Source of the DNA: a virus
Reading direction: 5' to 3' (one strand)
DNA length: 55,248 bases
Virus record (IMG/VR): IMGVR_UViG_3300032083_002429
Coordinates: 1 to 55,248 of that record
This document shows positions 40,780 to 48,898 of the stretch, in pieces. Made by a program: the position numbers and the translations under genes. Under the pieces are notes generated by a model that was given only the letters and a program-made list of their open reading frames with translations, had not been told where the DNA came from and did no database searches. Within the stretch, counting starts at the first letter, position 1; every line of letters starts with the position of its first letter.

Positions 40780-41490
40780 AACATTAACATCGGTCATTAA
40801 GTGTCTGTCATTGACCTTTGACCAAGTGTAATTGTCCTTCCCGATGATGTTTAAATTTCCCCTTACTGCCCTTCCCGTGTCATCGGATATTTTTTTTGCT
40901 TTAAATTCCACCTTCGGTAAAAAAAGACAACGATTTAATTTCCTAGCAACTTTTTGCGTCCATGTATCAACGTACCAGTGCCAAAAAAACGGTGGTGCCA
41001 GATATCCCACAGTGTTGATCCAGTTTTTGTGAAGTGCAAAGTGTGGGGCTCCGAATGGCTCGTCCTCTATCAATATTGGGTGCTTGCCATTATAATATCT
41101 TTGTTGATTTAGCTGTCTTGTTACTGCTAATCTGTTCCCTCTGCCATCGTTTGGGATCACCATCAATATCTTGTCATCGTATTTGTCAAACTGGTCCACG
41201 ATCTGCTGGTCCCAATTTCTTGTCCTCACTTGCACATCGTCACCCATTAACATCACAATATCGTGTTTGGCTCTCTGGGCCATGAGATTCCAACTGAGAC
41301 AAGTGGATTGATTTGGTCCAACTGTGTAGTGTTTTTCGTCTATAGTATCTCTGTATTGTTCAAGCGTTGGATCATCATCGTTGAGATAGAACAGGAATTC
41401 GGTGTCACTTTTTTGTGTTTCGGAGGCTGTCCGGATCAAATGTTTTGCTAGTTTGGGCCTACCCCTCGATGGACAACAGAATGAGATCAT
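40753..41490 (-). CDS. GT-A glycosyltransferase (GT2-like)
   Basis: The 245 residues start with ISFCCPSRGRPKLAKHLIRT, typical of GT2-like enzymes. The sequence continues with FLFYLNDDDPTLEQY and HDIVMLMGDDVQVRTRNWD, where the two acidic clusters fit the nucleotide- and metal-binding positions. A C-terminal PPFFWHWYVDTW region may form the acceptor site. Its start overlaps the upstream epimerase stop by 4 nt on the minus strand, so the two are co-translated. The 3' end overlaps the plus-strand gene at 40345. Confidence 0.8.
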   Translation of the reverse strand: MISFCCPSRGRPKLAKHLIRTASETQKSDTEFLFYLNDDDPTLEQYRDTIDEKHYTVGPNQSTCLSWNLMAQRAKHDIVMLMGDDVQVRTRNWDQQIVDQFDKYDDKILMVIPNDGRGNRLAVTRQLNQQRYYNGKHPILIEDEPFGAPHFALHKNWINTVGYLAPPFFWHWYVDTWTQKVARKLNRCLFLPKVEFKAKKISDDTGRAVRGNLNIIGKDNYTWSKVNDRHLMTDVNVLNDFIKSF

Positions 41491-42491
41491 ATCAATTTAT
41501 TCTTCCAAGTCTCTGGGGTCTTGTCATTAATAATTTCCAATGGCAAGTGATATTGGAACTTCTTTGTTCCCCTAGATCTTATGTATTCTGCAGTCTTTTT
41601 AACTGACTGCCGCATGTTAGTCGCTGTGCTGTAACCTAATAGTTCTCTTGCCTTGTCCGATGAACACACTGCTAGTTTAACTTCCTTGGGTCTGTCCTTG
41701 TGGTGTATAGGATCTAAGTTGATTCCTGTTTCATTGGCACAGGCTTCTGCTAATTCATTAATCGTAATTGGTTCCTCGTCCGGTCCTATGTTTATTATCT
41801 CGCCAACGACATTGTCCTGGAATGCCAGTGCGTTCAAACAGTACAAGCAATCATCAATGTAACTGAAACATCTCTGTTGTTTACCATCTCCGTAAATGAT
41901 CGGTTGCTTGCCTTGTAACATCCTGTTCAACATGATAGACATAACGTTTCTAAATGGGTCGTCATACTTCTGTCTTGGTCCTACTATGTTGTGCGGTACA
42001 GCAATAACATACTCTACCCCATGTGTTTCACACAGATTTCTTAATACATCTTCACCGGCTTTCTTTGCAATACCATATGGATCCTGTGGACGACATTCGT
42101 AGTCTTCCTTGTACGGCATTTGATCATGGTGGCCATATCTTGCCATGCTTGAACAATACACAATACGTTTGACTTTGTTTCTTATTGCCGCTGTAATGGT
42201 TGTGACCGATGCTTCAAAAATATTCCTTGTCACCAACACAGGAGAAAACACAGACAGCCCCTCATAGGCAGTAGCGGCAGTGTGATAAACTATGTCACAT
42301 CCTTCCATTGCTTTGGTCATGTTCTCTAGATCACAACAGTCTACTTGGTGGAACTCGACGTCCTGTGGTACGTTGTCCGTGTATCCGCCTATCATGTTAT
42401 CATTACCGGCAACAGTGTGACCCTGTGATAGCATCAAATCTGCTAGGTGTGATCCTAGGAATCCTGCCACGCCTGTAATAAAAATCTTCAT
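41487..42491 (-). CDS. NAD-dependent sugar epimerase/dehydratase
   Basis: The 334-residue extended short-chain dehydrogenase has TGVAGFLG at 6-13 as the NAD-binding Gly motif, CSSMARYG at about 113-120 providing the catalytic Ser, and YGIAK with Y139 and K143. The C-terminal half shows the nucleotide-sugar-binding pattern (PIIYGDGKQQRCFSYIDD, then NIGPDEEPITINEL). It converts UDP-, GDP- or dTDP-sugars (4-epimerase or 4,6-dehydratase class). The exact substrate cannot be read. A late box ATTAAATA precedes the ATG by 6 nt. Confidence 0.9.
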   Translation of the reverse strand: MKIFITGVAGFLGSHLADLMLSQGHTVAGNDNMIGGYTDNVPQDVEFHQVDCCDLENMTKAMEGCDIVYHTAATAYEGLSVFSPVLVTRNIFEASVTTITAAIRNKVKRIVYCSSMARYGHHDQMPYKEDYECRPQDPYGIAKKAGEDVLRNLCETHGVEYVIAVPHNIVGPRQKYDDPFRNVMSIMLNRMLQGKQPIIYGDGKQQRCFSYIDDCLYCLNALAFQDNVVGEIINIGPDEEPITINELAEACANETGINLDPIHHKDRPKEVKLAVCSSDKARELLGYSTATNMRQSVKKTAEYIRSRGTKKFQYHLPLEIINDKTPETWKNKLI

Positions 42492-42497
42492 TTCGAG

Positions 42498-42505
42498 TAT
42501 TTAAT
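42498..42505 (-). promoter_or_regulatory. Late-promoter-like box ATTAAATA (minus strand)
   Basis: The box ends 6 nt before the ATG at 42491. Confidence 0.5.
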
Positions 42506-42510
42506 TTAAG

Positions 42511-43137
42511 TTATGGACGGTGAAAAACTTTGTCTGGCCAGTGCCCCATCAGTAGCTCGAACCCTAATAATCTTATGTGTTTTTCAATTTCAATGTTATT
42601 ACTACCATACTTCTTAGTGTTGTTGTTTAACTCTATCATTAGATACTGTACACTTTCTAATGTCTTTGTTGCACCTTTAAGCACTTCCATTTCGTAGCCT
42701 TCCACGTCTATCTTGATCATATCTACGTCATCTAGTCCAAGGCTATCAACTGTAATCATAGGAATACTGCCTTCACCTACGACCCTTCTACTCTGTGTAA
42801 AATCATCCTGCGATAGTGATATCATTTTTTGTTCTGCTCCAATGGCAAGCTGATGTGTTTCTACATCGTCACCTACATTTTTTACGAGACATTCATAATG
42901 CAGTCCTTCCGGTTCAAAAGCAACCACTCGTCCACAGTACTCATTCATGGCCATGCTCCATGTTCCAACCCATGCACCGATGTCCAATATGTGATTGAAT
43001 TTTTTATTGTGTTTCTTACAATAATCTTGGAACTGTAAGAGACATTTGTTTTGTGTGAAAGGCTTGCCTGCTTTCCAATCAGTGAGATGTATATCATTGC
43101 TGGGTACCCAGAACCCATTTACTTTTTCTATGTTCAT
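42511..43137 (-). CDS. FkbM-family methyltransferase, copy 2
   Basis: The 208 residues are a clear FkbM methyltransferase: motif I HILDIGAWVGTWSM, VVAFEPEGLHYECL, and the C-terminal IKIDVEGYEMEVLKGATK with LMIELNN. It would transfer methyl from SAM to a sugar hydroxyl. It overlaps the upstream SGNH gene by 4 nt on the minus strand, so both are made together, and 19 nt separate it from the epimerase gene. Confidence 0.88.
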   Translation of the reverse strand: MNIEKVNGFWVPSNDIHLTDWKAGKPFTQNKCLLQFQDYCKKHNKKFNHILDIGAWVGTWSMAMNEYCGRVVAFEPEGLHYECLVKNVGDDVETHQLAIGAEQKMISLSQDDFTQSRRVVGEGSIPMITVDSLGLDDVDMIKIDVEGYEMEVLKGATKTLESVQYLMIELNNNTKKYGSNNIEIEKHIRLLGFELLMGHWPDKVFHRP

Positions 43138-43910
43138 AATATCTTTTCAACTAGAGGCATTAACTGTTTGGCCCATGCCTGTTGTCCCGGGACGTTTGGA
43201 TGGTCATCTAACTCGGAAACTACTAGATGATTTTTTAGGCTCCAACCGTGCTGGCACTCATTAAAATTGCCTTGTAATTTATAGTATCTTGTTTGATCAA
43301 CCATAGACAATAATTCTTTACACTCGTAAGTTAATGGATCATCGAATCCATTGTAAAGAGCATTGTACATCAGGTAAGGCACACTATTTGCTTTAAAATA
43401 GTTTTGCATATATAATATTTGCGTAGCTGTCCTAATCTGCCCTTCTTCTTCAATTGCAGGATGATATTCTCTTCGACCTTTGTTGACCCATGGATCAAAT
43501 CGGATTTCCTTGTAAGCAGGGGTTTCTTCCAGACCTACCATTTTCCAAGTGTGCCAATGACTAGCTTCTCTTCGAAGACCTGGTTCTACAGAGGTTGTAA
43601 GTCCTTCGCGACGATTGTAACTTGTTAATCCTACCAGAACAAAGGATTTTTTCAAAGAAGTCTGTAGCAGTTTCCTAACTATTCTCTCGTTACTGCCACC
43701 GTTTTCTGCCACCATCACATACTTTGCATCTAGATGATCCGCAATTATCCTGCCACAGCTTGTAGGGTCATTTATTTTTACGTTGTACTGTTTTTCTAAT
43801 TCTCTTCTCAGTTTCAAATGAACGTAAGCACCAGATCGAAGTCCTGGCATGTAGGCCGGTACTGCGTTTCCAACAGCAAAAGAACAACCAAAGTGGATTA
43901 ATTTTTTCAT
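43134..43910 (-). CDS. SGNH-hydrolase-like protein, copy 1
   Basis: The 258 residues have the SGNH layout: FGCSFAVGN near the N-terminus as block I with the nucleophile Ser, ENGGSNERI as the Gly/Asn block and DDHPNVPGQQAWAKQL near the C-terminus as the D-x-H block. Such enzymes are esterases or acyl-transferring enzymes on glycans or lipids. The paralogue at 44697 shares the blocks GCSF, G-x-x-N-x-R-I and HP...G...QWAKQL, and a TW-x-TWK motif. It overlaps neighbouring genes on both sides, so it is part of one minus-strand operon. Confidence 0.78.
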   Translation of the reverse strand: MKKLIHFGCSFAVGNAVPAYMPGLRSGAYVHLKLRRELEKQYNVKINDPTSCGRIIADHLDAKYVMVAENGGSNERIVRKLLQTSLKKSFVLVGLTSYNRREGLTTSVEPGLRREASHWHTWKMVGLEETPAYKEIRFDPWVNKGRREYHPAIEEEGQIRTATQILYMQNYFKANSVPYLMYNALYNGFDDPLTYECKELLSMVDQTRYYKLQGNFNECQHGWSLKNHLVVSELDDHPNVPGQQAWAKQLMPLVEKIL

Positions 43911-44722
43911 TATAATATTCCTTTGTCCAATAATATCTCAACTGCTGTGCCATTAGCAAATTCCTCCGGTGTGAACTGCTGATAGGCAAGACTGTATAGC
44001 CATGGTTCTGGGCCTCCGTAGTATGGATTCTCAATGTCAGATAATTCTATGCCGGCAACATCTACAGCAAAACTTTTTTCATGGCAGAACACAGGCACGC
44101 CCTCACACATGGCCTCCACTGCCGCAATTGAACAACTAGTAACCAAGCACCAAGCATCTTTTAGATCCTCAGACAACGGAACTTTTGCTTCGCTAGGGCC
44201 TGACGTTCCTCTTCCACGCGGCTTTTCTCTAATTTTTATTGGTCTGTCTGTGTATCTTTTGATCTGTTCTACAGTATCTTCTGTCCAATTGGGCCGGTCA
44301 AGGTAATCGTTTATTCCTGCCGAACTTGGACACACTAACACATAAGATCCTTGGAAGTTTGGTGCTTTTATCTTCAGGCCAAACTTTTCAAATCTGTCTG
44401 CTTTACACCCTTTAATATAACTTGCATGAATTTTATTTTTTGATATTCGCCAATAATGATTGTCGGGTTTTAGATTGTTGTTGTCAAATCTACCAAAGTA
44501 AGGCGTGTCTGTAAACCAAAACGGATGCTTACGTTTTTCTAACTGCTTGATCATTTGCATGTTGTTGTTCACAAATCCCCAGTACATGGAATTAGCAAGT
44601 GGCTCCGCTGTAACACCGTTGTCTAATATCTTGACCAGATCTGGCCATGAATGTTCTATCCCGTTGAACACTTCCCAGGCCTTGCTTTTCTTATTATTAT
44701 ATGGTGCGTAGATTGTTAGCAT
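43910..44722 (-). CDS. Capsule-synthesis-like GT-B family protein, copy 1
   Basis: The 270 residues follow a pattern shared with 47252, 48888 and 52519: YTDRPIKIREKP in the middle, then AWCLVTSCSIAAVEAMCEGV, PVFCHEKSFA, LSDIENPYYGGPEPWLYSLA and FANGTAVEILLD. The layout resembles the C-terminal donor-binding half of KpsC/KpsS-like capsule polysaccharide enzymes, where a Ser/Thr-Glu-Gly-Val-Pro-Val-Phe segment binds the nucleotide. A polysaccharide transferase role is inferred. It overlaps the next upstream gene by 26 nt. Confidence 0.7.
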   Translation of the reverse strand: MLTIYAPYNNKKSKAWEVFNGIEHSWPDLVKILDNGVTAEPLANSMYWGFVNNNMQMIKQLEKRKHPFWFTDTPYFGRFDNNNLKPDNHYWRISKNKIHASYIKGCKADRFEKFGLKIKAPNFQGSYVLVCPSSAGINDYLDRPNWTEDTVEQIKRYTDRPIKIREKPRGRGTSGPSEAKVPLSEDLKDAWCLVTSCSIAAVEAMCEGVPVFCHEKSFAVDVAGIELSDIENPYYGGPEPWLYSLAYQQFTPEEFANGTAVEILLDKGIL

Positions 44723-45362
44723 CTATAAATTCCTTTAACTGTTTTGCCCACTGTTCGTGGCCTTCTGCTGACGGATGTGGATCGTTAGAACTCACTATTA
44801 AATTTTTGTCTGTGATAAATTCAAAGTGACTTACCGTTGGACTGAAAAATCTGTCCATGTTAATTGCATTTCTAATAACATTAAAGTCTTCTGTGCCGTT
44901 ACCAAAATAATTTGGCAAAGAGTTATACATCACATAAGGTATTCGCCTACGTTCAAAGTAATTCTGTAAATCAAAAACATTATCAAGGAAATTCATAGTA
45001 AGATTGTTTTCTATATCCCAGCCCTTGTTTTTGCGTATAAAACTTACGTTGTCTAATGTCTTCCAGGTTCTCCATGTGAGCTCCGTGCCTGGTATGCGAC
45101 CTTTCTTCCATCCATCGTCTGTTATGTAATCGTTCCTGACAGCACTGGACCAGCCTATCACAGCGAAAACATCTTTGTCTTTGTTCTGTTCACACCAAAC
45201 TTTGGTAGAAAAACTTATCCTAGTATTACCACGGCCTCCCATTGCTATGTTAAACAGTTCTTCATTATAATTTTCCGCTATAATTTTGCTTACGAAAGTA
45301 TCAACCCCATCCTTAGGACGTGGCGTTAGGAAACTACAACCGTTAGAAAATATCTTGGACAT
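44697..45362 (-). CDS. SGNH-hydrolase-like protein, copy 2
   Basis: The 221 residues match the copy at 43134: SNGCSFLTPRP (nucleophile block), AMGGRGNTRIS (Gly/Asn block), TWRTWKTL and DPHPSAEGHEQWAKQL (Asp-x-x-His block). A deacylase, acyl esterase or acyltransferase on a glycan is the likely class; the substrate is unknown. It is the first gene of the leftward operon and starts 29 bp from the divergent GT61-like gene. Confidence 0.75.
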   Translation of the reverse strand: MSKIFSNGCSFLTPRPKDGVDTFVSKIIAENYNEELFNIAMGGRGNTRISFSTKVWCEQNKDKDVFAVIGWSSAVRNDYITDDGWKKGRIPGTELTWRTWKTLDNVSFIRKNKGWDIENNLTMNFLDNVFDLQNYFERRRIPYVMYNSLPNYFGNGTEDFNVIRNAINMDRFFSPTVSHFEFITDKNLIVSSNDPHPSAEGHEQWAKQLKEFIDANNLRTI

Positions 45363-45367
45363 ACAGC

Positions 45368-45376
45368 TATTTTATA
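45368..45376 (-). promoter_or_regulatory. TATAAAATA box for leftward glycan operon
   Basis: The box ends 5 nt before the ATG at 45362 on the minus strand. It may be a late box with one extra A or a sigma70-like element; the two cannot be told apart here. Confidence 0.4.
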
Positions 45377-45377
45377 G

Positions 45378-45383
45378 TATAAT
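45378..45383 (+). promoter_or_regulatory. TATAAT box for rightward glycan operon
   Basis: TAGTATAAT ends 8 nt before the ATG at 45392. It matches the element ahead of the dNMP kinase gene, suggesting earlier expression than the late-box genes. Confidence 0.45.
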
Positions 45384-45391
45384 TATTATAA

Positions 45392-46480
45392 ATGCAAACG
45401 GTAAAAAATATTACAGACATAAGATACTTCTTGGAAAGATTTGAGACCATAGACCAAGGGTACAATTACCAAGTTGATTATCACGAACAAGCAGAGAGTC
45501 ACTTTTCCTCACTACCAACATTCGTAGCGGAATTTGATAACTGTTTGGTCAACAGTTGTCCAATATTGGTAACGGAGGATCGGCACCTTATAACAAATCA
45601 TGTATGGGGGCTTGTACACAAAAGCAGGCATCAACCACACAAGTCACACAAACTTTGGACCGAATGGGGAGATAATGTTGACCTAAGACTTCCTCCTGTT
45701 ACCAAACAGTTCGATGAAAGAAATAAATTCGTATGGCTACCGATAGACGAAGGTAGTGCAGGAAATCCATGGCATGTATGGATTGACATGATATCTAAAT
45801 TTCGTTTACTTGAAAAGAGATGGAGTACTAATTTCACAAAGTACATCTTTATACTTCCCACCCCAAGTTCGTATTTTGATAAAGTTGCTAAAGAACTGTT
45901 TCCAGAATTAAGATATTTTATTATACCCAAGGATGAAACATGGCGGTTTAAACATTTGATAGTGCCATCATTGAGCAATCATAATGACGGAGTGCTGACA
46001 CCTACTCTGGCTCCATGGTTAAGACACTTCAAGGGATCGTTCGGAATACCAGAAAATCAAAAACCGTTCAGGAAAATATTCATATCACGTGACAAAGCAC
46101 GTAGCAGGAAAGTAAACAATTCCAGTGAACTACTGATTGCTTTAAAAGGTTGGGAGTCAGTAATACTCGAAGACTTACCAATAAGAGAACAGATCAAAAT
46201 ATTCGCTGAAGCGTCACACGTATTAGCAACACACGGTGCAGGGTTGGTAAACATCATGTGGTGCAAAGAAGGGACAAAGATTATTGAGATACAAGATGAA
46301 AAAGCACTACACAAAAAAGTATATCCGTTGTTGTCAAACAACTTGAAGTTAAAACACGAAGTGTATGTTGCAAACACAGTCCAGAAAAATTTAAACGGAG
46401 CCAAACCAATTGGAACAAAAAGATGGCAAATGGTAGATTTTGAAATTAACATTCCTGATTTAATTAGACATCTGGACTGA
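45392..46480 (+). CDS. GT61-like (DUF563) glycosyltransferase
   Basis: The 362 residues end with the pattern typical of GT61/DUF563: ATHGAGLVNIMWCKEGTKII with E following, preceded by the RKIFISRDKARSRKVNN segment and an IREQIKIFAEASHVLA helix. The family transfers xylose, GlcNAc or related sugars to glycans. It is the first gene of a nine-gene rightward operon and lies in a divergent arrangement with the SGNH gene at 44697. Confidence 0.85.
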   Translation: MQTVKNITDIRYFLERFETIDQGYNYQVDYHEQAESHFSSLPTFVAEFDNCLVNSCPILVTEDRHLITNHVWGLVHKSRHQPHKSHKLWTEWGDNVDLRLPPVTKQFDERNKFVWLPIDEGSAGNPWHVWIDMISKFRLLEKRWSTNFTKYIFILPTPSSYFDKVAKELFPELRYFIIPKDETWRFKHLIVPSLSNHNDGVLTPTLAPWLRHFKGSFGIPENQKPFRKIFISRDKARSRKVNNSSELLIALKGWESVILEDLPIREQIKIFAEASHVLATHGAGLVNIMWCKEGTKIIEIQDEKALHKKVYPLLSNNLKLKHEVYVANTVQKNLNGAKPIGTKRWQMVDFEINIPDLIRHLD

Positions 46481-46492
46481 TATCATTTATAG

Positions 46493-46498
46493 TATAAC
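46493..46498 (+). promoter_or_regulatory. Possible TATAAC box before the oxygenase gene
   Basis: TATAGTATAAC ends 1 nt before the ATG at 46500. It repeats the sequence motif ahead of 45392, but the spacing is too short for normal initiation, so this is weak. Confidence 0.25.
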
Positions 46499-46499
46499 C

Positions 46500-47255
46500 A
46501 TGTATTCATTATTACAGAAAAAATTAACAGTACAGGCAGATCCTTATCCACATGTGGTCATAGAAGATGCCTTACCATGGGATCTGTACGAACAACTAGA
46601 AAGAGAATGGCCGGAGCAACAACTACTGGCTACACAACCGCACGACAACGGAATATGTTACAGGTTAAAAGCAGATAGTATGCTAAGGCCAGGCCTGGTG
46701 TCGGAAACATGGAGAAAATTTACAGAGTATCATACAAGTGTTAAATTCTACAATGAGGTTAAAAATATTTTTAAAGATTATATTACTGATTTACCCAACG
46801 TTGAAAATACTCTAAGTCCTCGTGGTTGGGACAACGGTAATGACATGATAGGAACTGATTGTCAGACAGTCATGCATTCTCCTATTGATTTCAGTTCAAG
46901 GACGCCGCACATCGATAACCCCAGGGAGATATATGCCGGTCTACTTTACATGCCTTATCCCGAAGATGATAGCACGGGTGGGGAATTCCGGATACACAGA
47001 TCGGTTGGTCAGATAAAAAGAGTGAATAAAAACGGTGGTAGGGAAGTGGGAGTTGAAAATCAAGGGAGTATTGTCAAGTCTGTTCCGTACAAGAGGAATA
47101 CATTTGTGATGTTTTGTAATAACTCCAGTAACACGGTGCACAGTGTTTCTAAAAGAGAAAACGCTACCTTACACAGAAGAAGCGTTAATGTTATCGCAGA
47201 GTATAATAGAGTGGCCAAGAAGTCCATGTTTGAGATTGAGGAGTTCAGGAAATGA
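46500..47255 (+). CDS. 2OG-Fe(II) dioxygenase
   Basis: The 251 residues carry the iron ligands H137 and D139 in RTPHIDNPREIYAGLLYMPY and the distal His at about 214 in SNTVHSVSKRE. An Arg in LHRRSVNVI binds 2-oxoglutarate. Such enzymes hydroxylate proteins, glycans, nucleobases or small metabolites. Placement in a sugar operon suggests a sugar or glycan substrate, but DNA-base or protein hydroxylation cannot be excluded. The stop overlaps the next ATG by 4 nt. Confidence 0.85.
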   Translation: MYSLLQKKLTVQADPYPHVVIEDALPWDLYEQLEREWPEQQLLATQPHDNGICYRLKADSMLRPGLVSETWRKFTEYHTSVKFYNEVKNIFKDYITDLPNVENTLSPRGWDNGNDMIGTDCQTVMHSPIDFSSRTPHIDNPREIYAGLLYMPYPEDDSTGGEFRIHRSVGQIKRVNKNGGREVGVENQGSIVKSVPYKRNTFVMFCNNSSNTVHSVSKRENATLHRRSVNVIAEYNRVAKKSMFEIEEFRK

Positions 47256-48070
47256 ATCTAGCAGGCATACACACGACCAAACCACGTACACAGAGATACG
47301 TAGATGCTTTTGTTAAAGGAACCCCAGGGGCATCAAAGATATATCAATTCCGAGATTTGAAAGAACTACCCCCGGAGGATCTAACAATGTACGGTATACT
47401 CGCAGGCTCCGGTGAAATATATAAAAGATGTGAGCAGGAAAAGAAAGATTTCTATTTCATGGATCATGGCTATTTTACAAACGCACATGACAAACCACAC
47501 TGGTTACGTATTACAAAAAATGCACATTGCCAGACCAAACTTACAAATACCAACCCAGATAGATATGAGAAATATTTCAAACGTGAGCTGAAACCATGGC
47601 AAAAGGACGGCAAGAAGATTTTAGTCCTGCCACCAACGAATGCTGTTGCTGGATTCTTTAACGCAACCGGATGGCTAGATGAAACTGTAAAAGTACTGAA
47701 AGAAAATACTGATAGGCCCATTGAGGTCAGAGAAAAACCTTACAATCCCACTATCGCTACGGACCATGTTGGAGCAACAGTAAAAGTGGATGAACCCACA
47801 AACCACCAACCAAGCATCTCCTGGAATGAATATTTTGCTTGTGTGACTTATAACAGCACTACGTTCATTGAAAGTTTTACTAACGGTGTGCCTGTGTTTT
47901 GTGATCCAAATGTCTGTGGTGCAACGCCGATAGCCGGAACAGATTTTACCAAGATAGAAAAACCTAGATATGAGGACAGGGTTGCATTGTTTTCCAATCT
48001 AGCATACAACAACTGGACCATGGAAGAAATGTCCAACGGCACGGCATGGAAGATGCTCAAAGGTTACTAA
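47252..48070 (+). CDS. Capsule-synthesis-like GT-B family protein, copy 2
   Basis: The 272 residues contain the family blocks: NTDRPIEVREKPYNP, YFACVTYNSTTFIESFTNGV, PVFCDPNVCG, TKIEKPRYEDRVALFSNLAY and NWTMEEMSNGTAWKMLKGY. It is most like the copy at 43910 in size and blocks. The N-terminal half is variable and likely holds the acceptor site. It is coupled to the oxygenase (4-nt overlap) and directly followed by the FkbM gene. Confidence 0.7.
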   Translation: MNLAGIHTTKPRTQRYVDAFVKGTPGASKIYQFRDLKELPPEDLTMYGILAGSGEIYKRCEQEKKDFYFMDHGYFTNAHDKPHWLRITKNAHCQTKLTNTNPDRYEKYFKRELKPWQKDGKKILVLPPTNAVAGFFNATGWLDETVKVLKENTDRPIEVREKPYNPTIATDHVGATVKVDEPTNHQPSISWNEYFACVTYNSTTFIESFTNGVPVFCDPNVCGATPIAGTDFTKIEKPRYEDRVALFSNLAYNNWTMEEMSNGTAWKMLKGY

Positions 48071-48898
48071 ATGGCAGATAGAATTAATCCAGAAACAGTC
48101 GAGACAGTTAAAGCAATAAGAGAATGGGAGAGAAAAAATAATTTCAAAGAGGCCTGTGATCTTCCGGGATTCACATCGTACAAGAACTATTTTGTGCCAG
48201 ACTCTATTGTGGAATCTAGCAAGACTGTTTTGACTTTTGGCGTAGGTGGTAATGTTGGCTTTGAGAAATTAGTGGCATTTGCCAACAAGGATATACATGT
48301 TGAGATGTATGATCCTACTCCATGGAGTGTGTCTCTGATAGAACACATAGTAGACAGATCAAGCAGGAACACAATCAACGCTGGAACAGGATGGACCGGC
48401 AACACTGCTAGAAACAAGGCAGTTGTTAAAAGAATACATTTTAATCCCGTTGCATATGCTCCAGAGAATGGCACACTGCCGTTCTACTATGATCCGGCTC
48501 GCGAGTCCGAGGGAGAAACAATATCAATGCAACAACAAAGTTTTTCCTTAATAAAAAGACAAGATCACTTTAAGTCATTAAACGTAAAAGCTAAAAATTT
48601 ACAATCCATATTGGAAGCACTTGGACTAACAAGTGTTGACATCATTAAAGCAGACATAGAAGGACTATGGTGGGATTTCGGCAACGAAATTCTAGACAAA
48701 AAGATAAACTGTAAGTTTATAGCACTTGAGTTAGAATTGAATTTTGAGAAGGACGGGAAGGTCGAAACAGCACTAGAAAAAGCACAGATACTGTGTGACA
48801 AGTTTAAAGAAAACAACTACGACATTGTGATAAACAGGAGAAGAGAGAAGCTGATGTTAGAAATGCTTTTCATAAAGAAAGACGCTTATGAAGGTTGA
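48071..48898 (+). CDS. FkbM-like methyltransferase, copy 3
   Basis: The 275 residues include VLTFGVGGNVGFEKLV as a SAM-site region, MYDPTPWSV (the same DPTP motif as the copy at 38922) and the C-terminal IIKADIEGLWWDFGNEIL with KFIALELELNF. A central insertion of about 40 residues has no counterpart in copy 2. It is a probable sugar O-methyltransferase. Its start abuts the preceding stop and its end overlaps the next gene by 11 nt. Confidence 0.78.
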   Translation: MADRINPETVETVKAIREWERKNNFKEACDLPGFTSYKNYFVPDSIVESSKTVLTFGVGGNVGFEKLVAFANKDIHVEMYDPTPWSVSLIEHIVDRSSRNTINAGTGWTGNTARNKAVVKRIHFNPVAYAPENGTLPFYYDPARESEGETISMQQQSFSLIKRQDHFKSLNVKAKNLQSILEALGLTSVDIIKADIEGLWWDFGNEILDKKINCKFIALELELNFEKDGKVETALEKAQILCDKFKENNYDIVINRRREKLMLEMLFIKKDAYEG

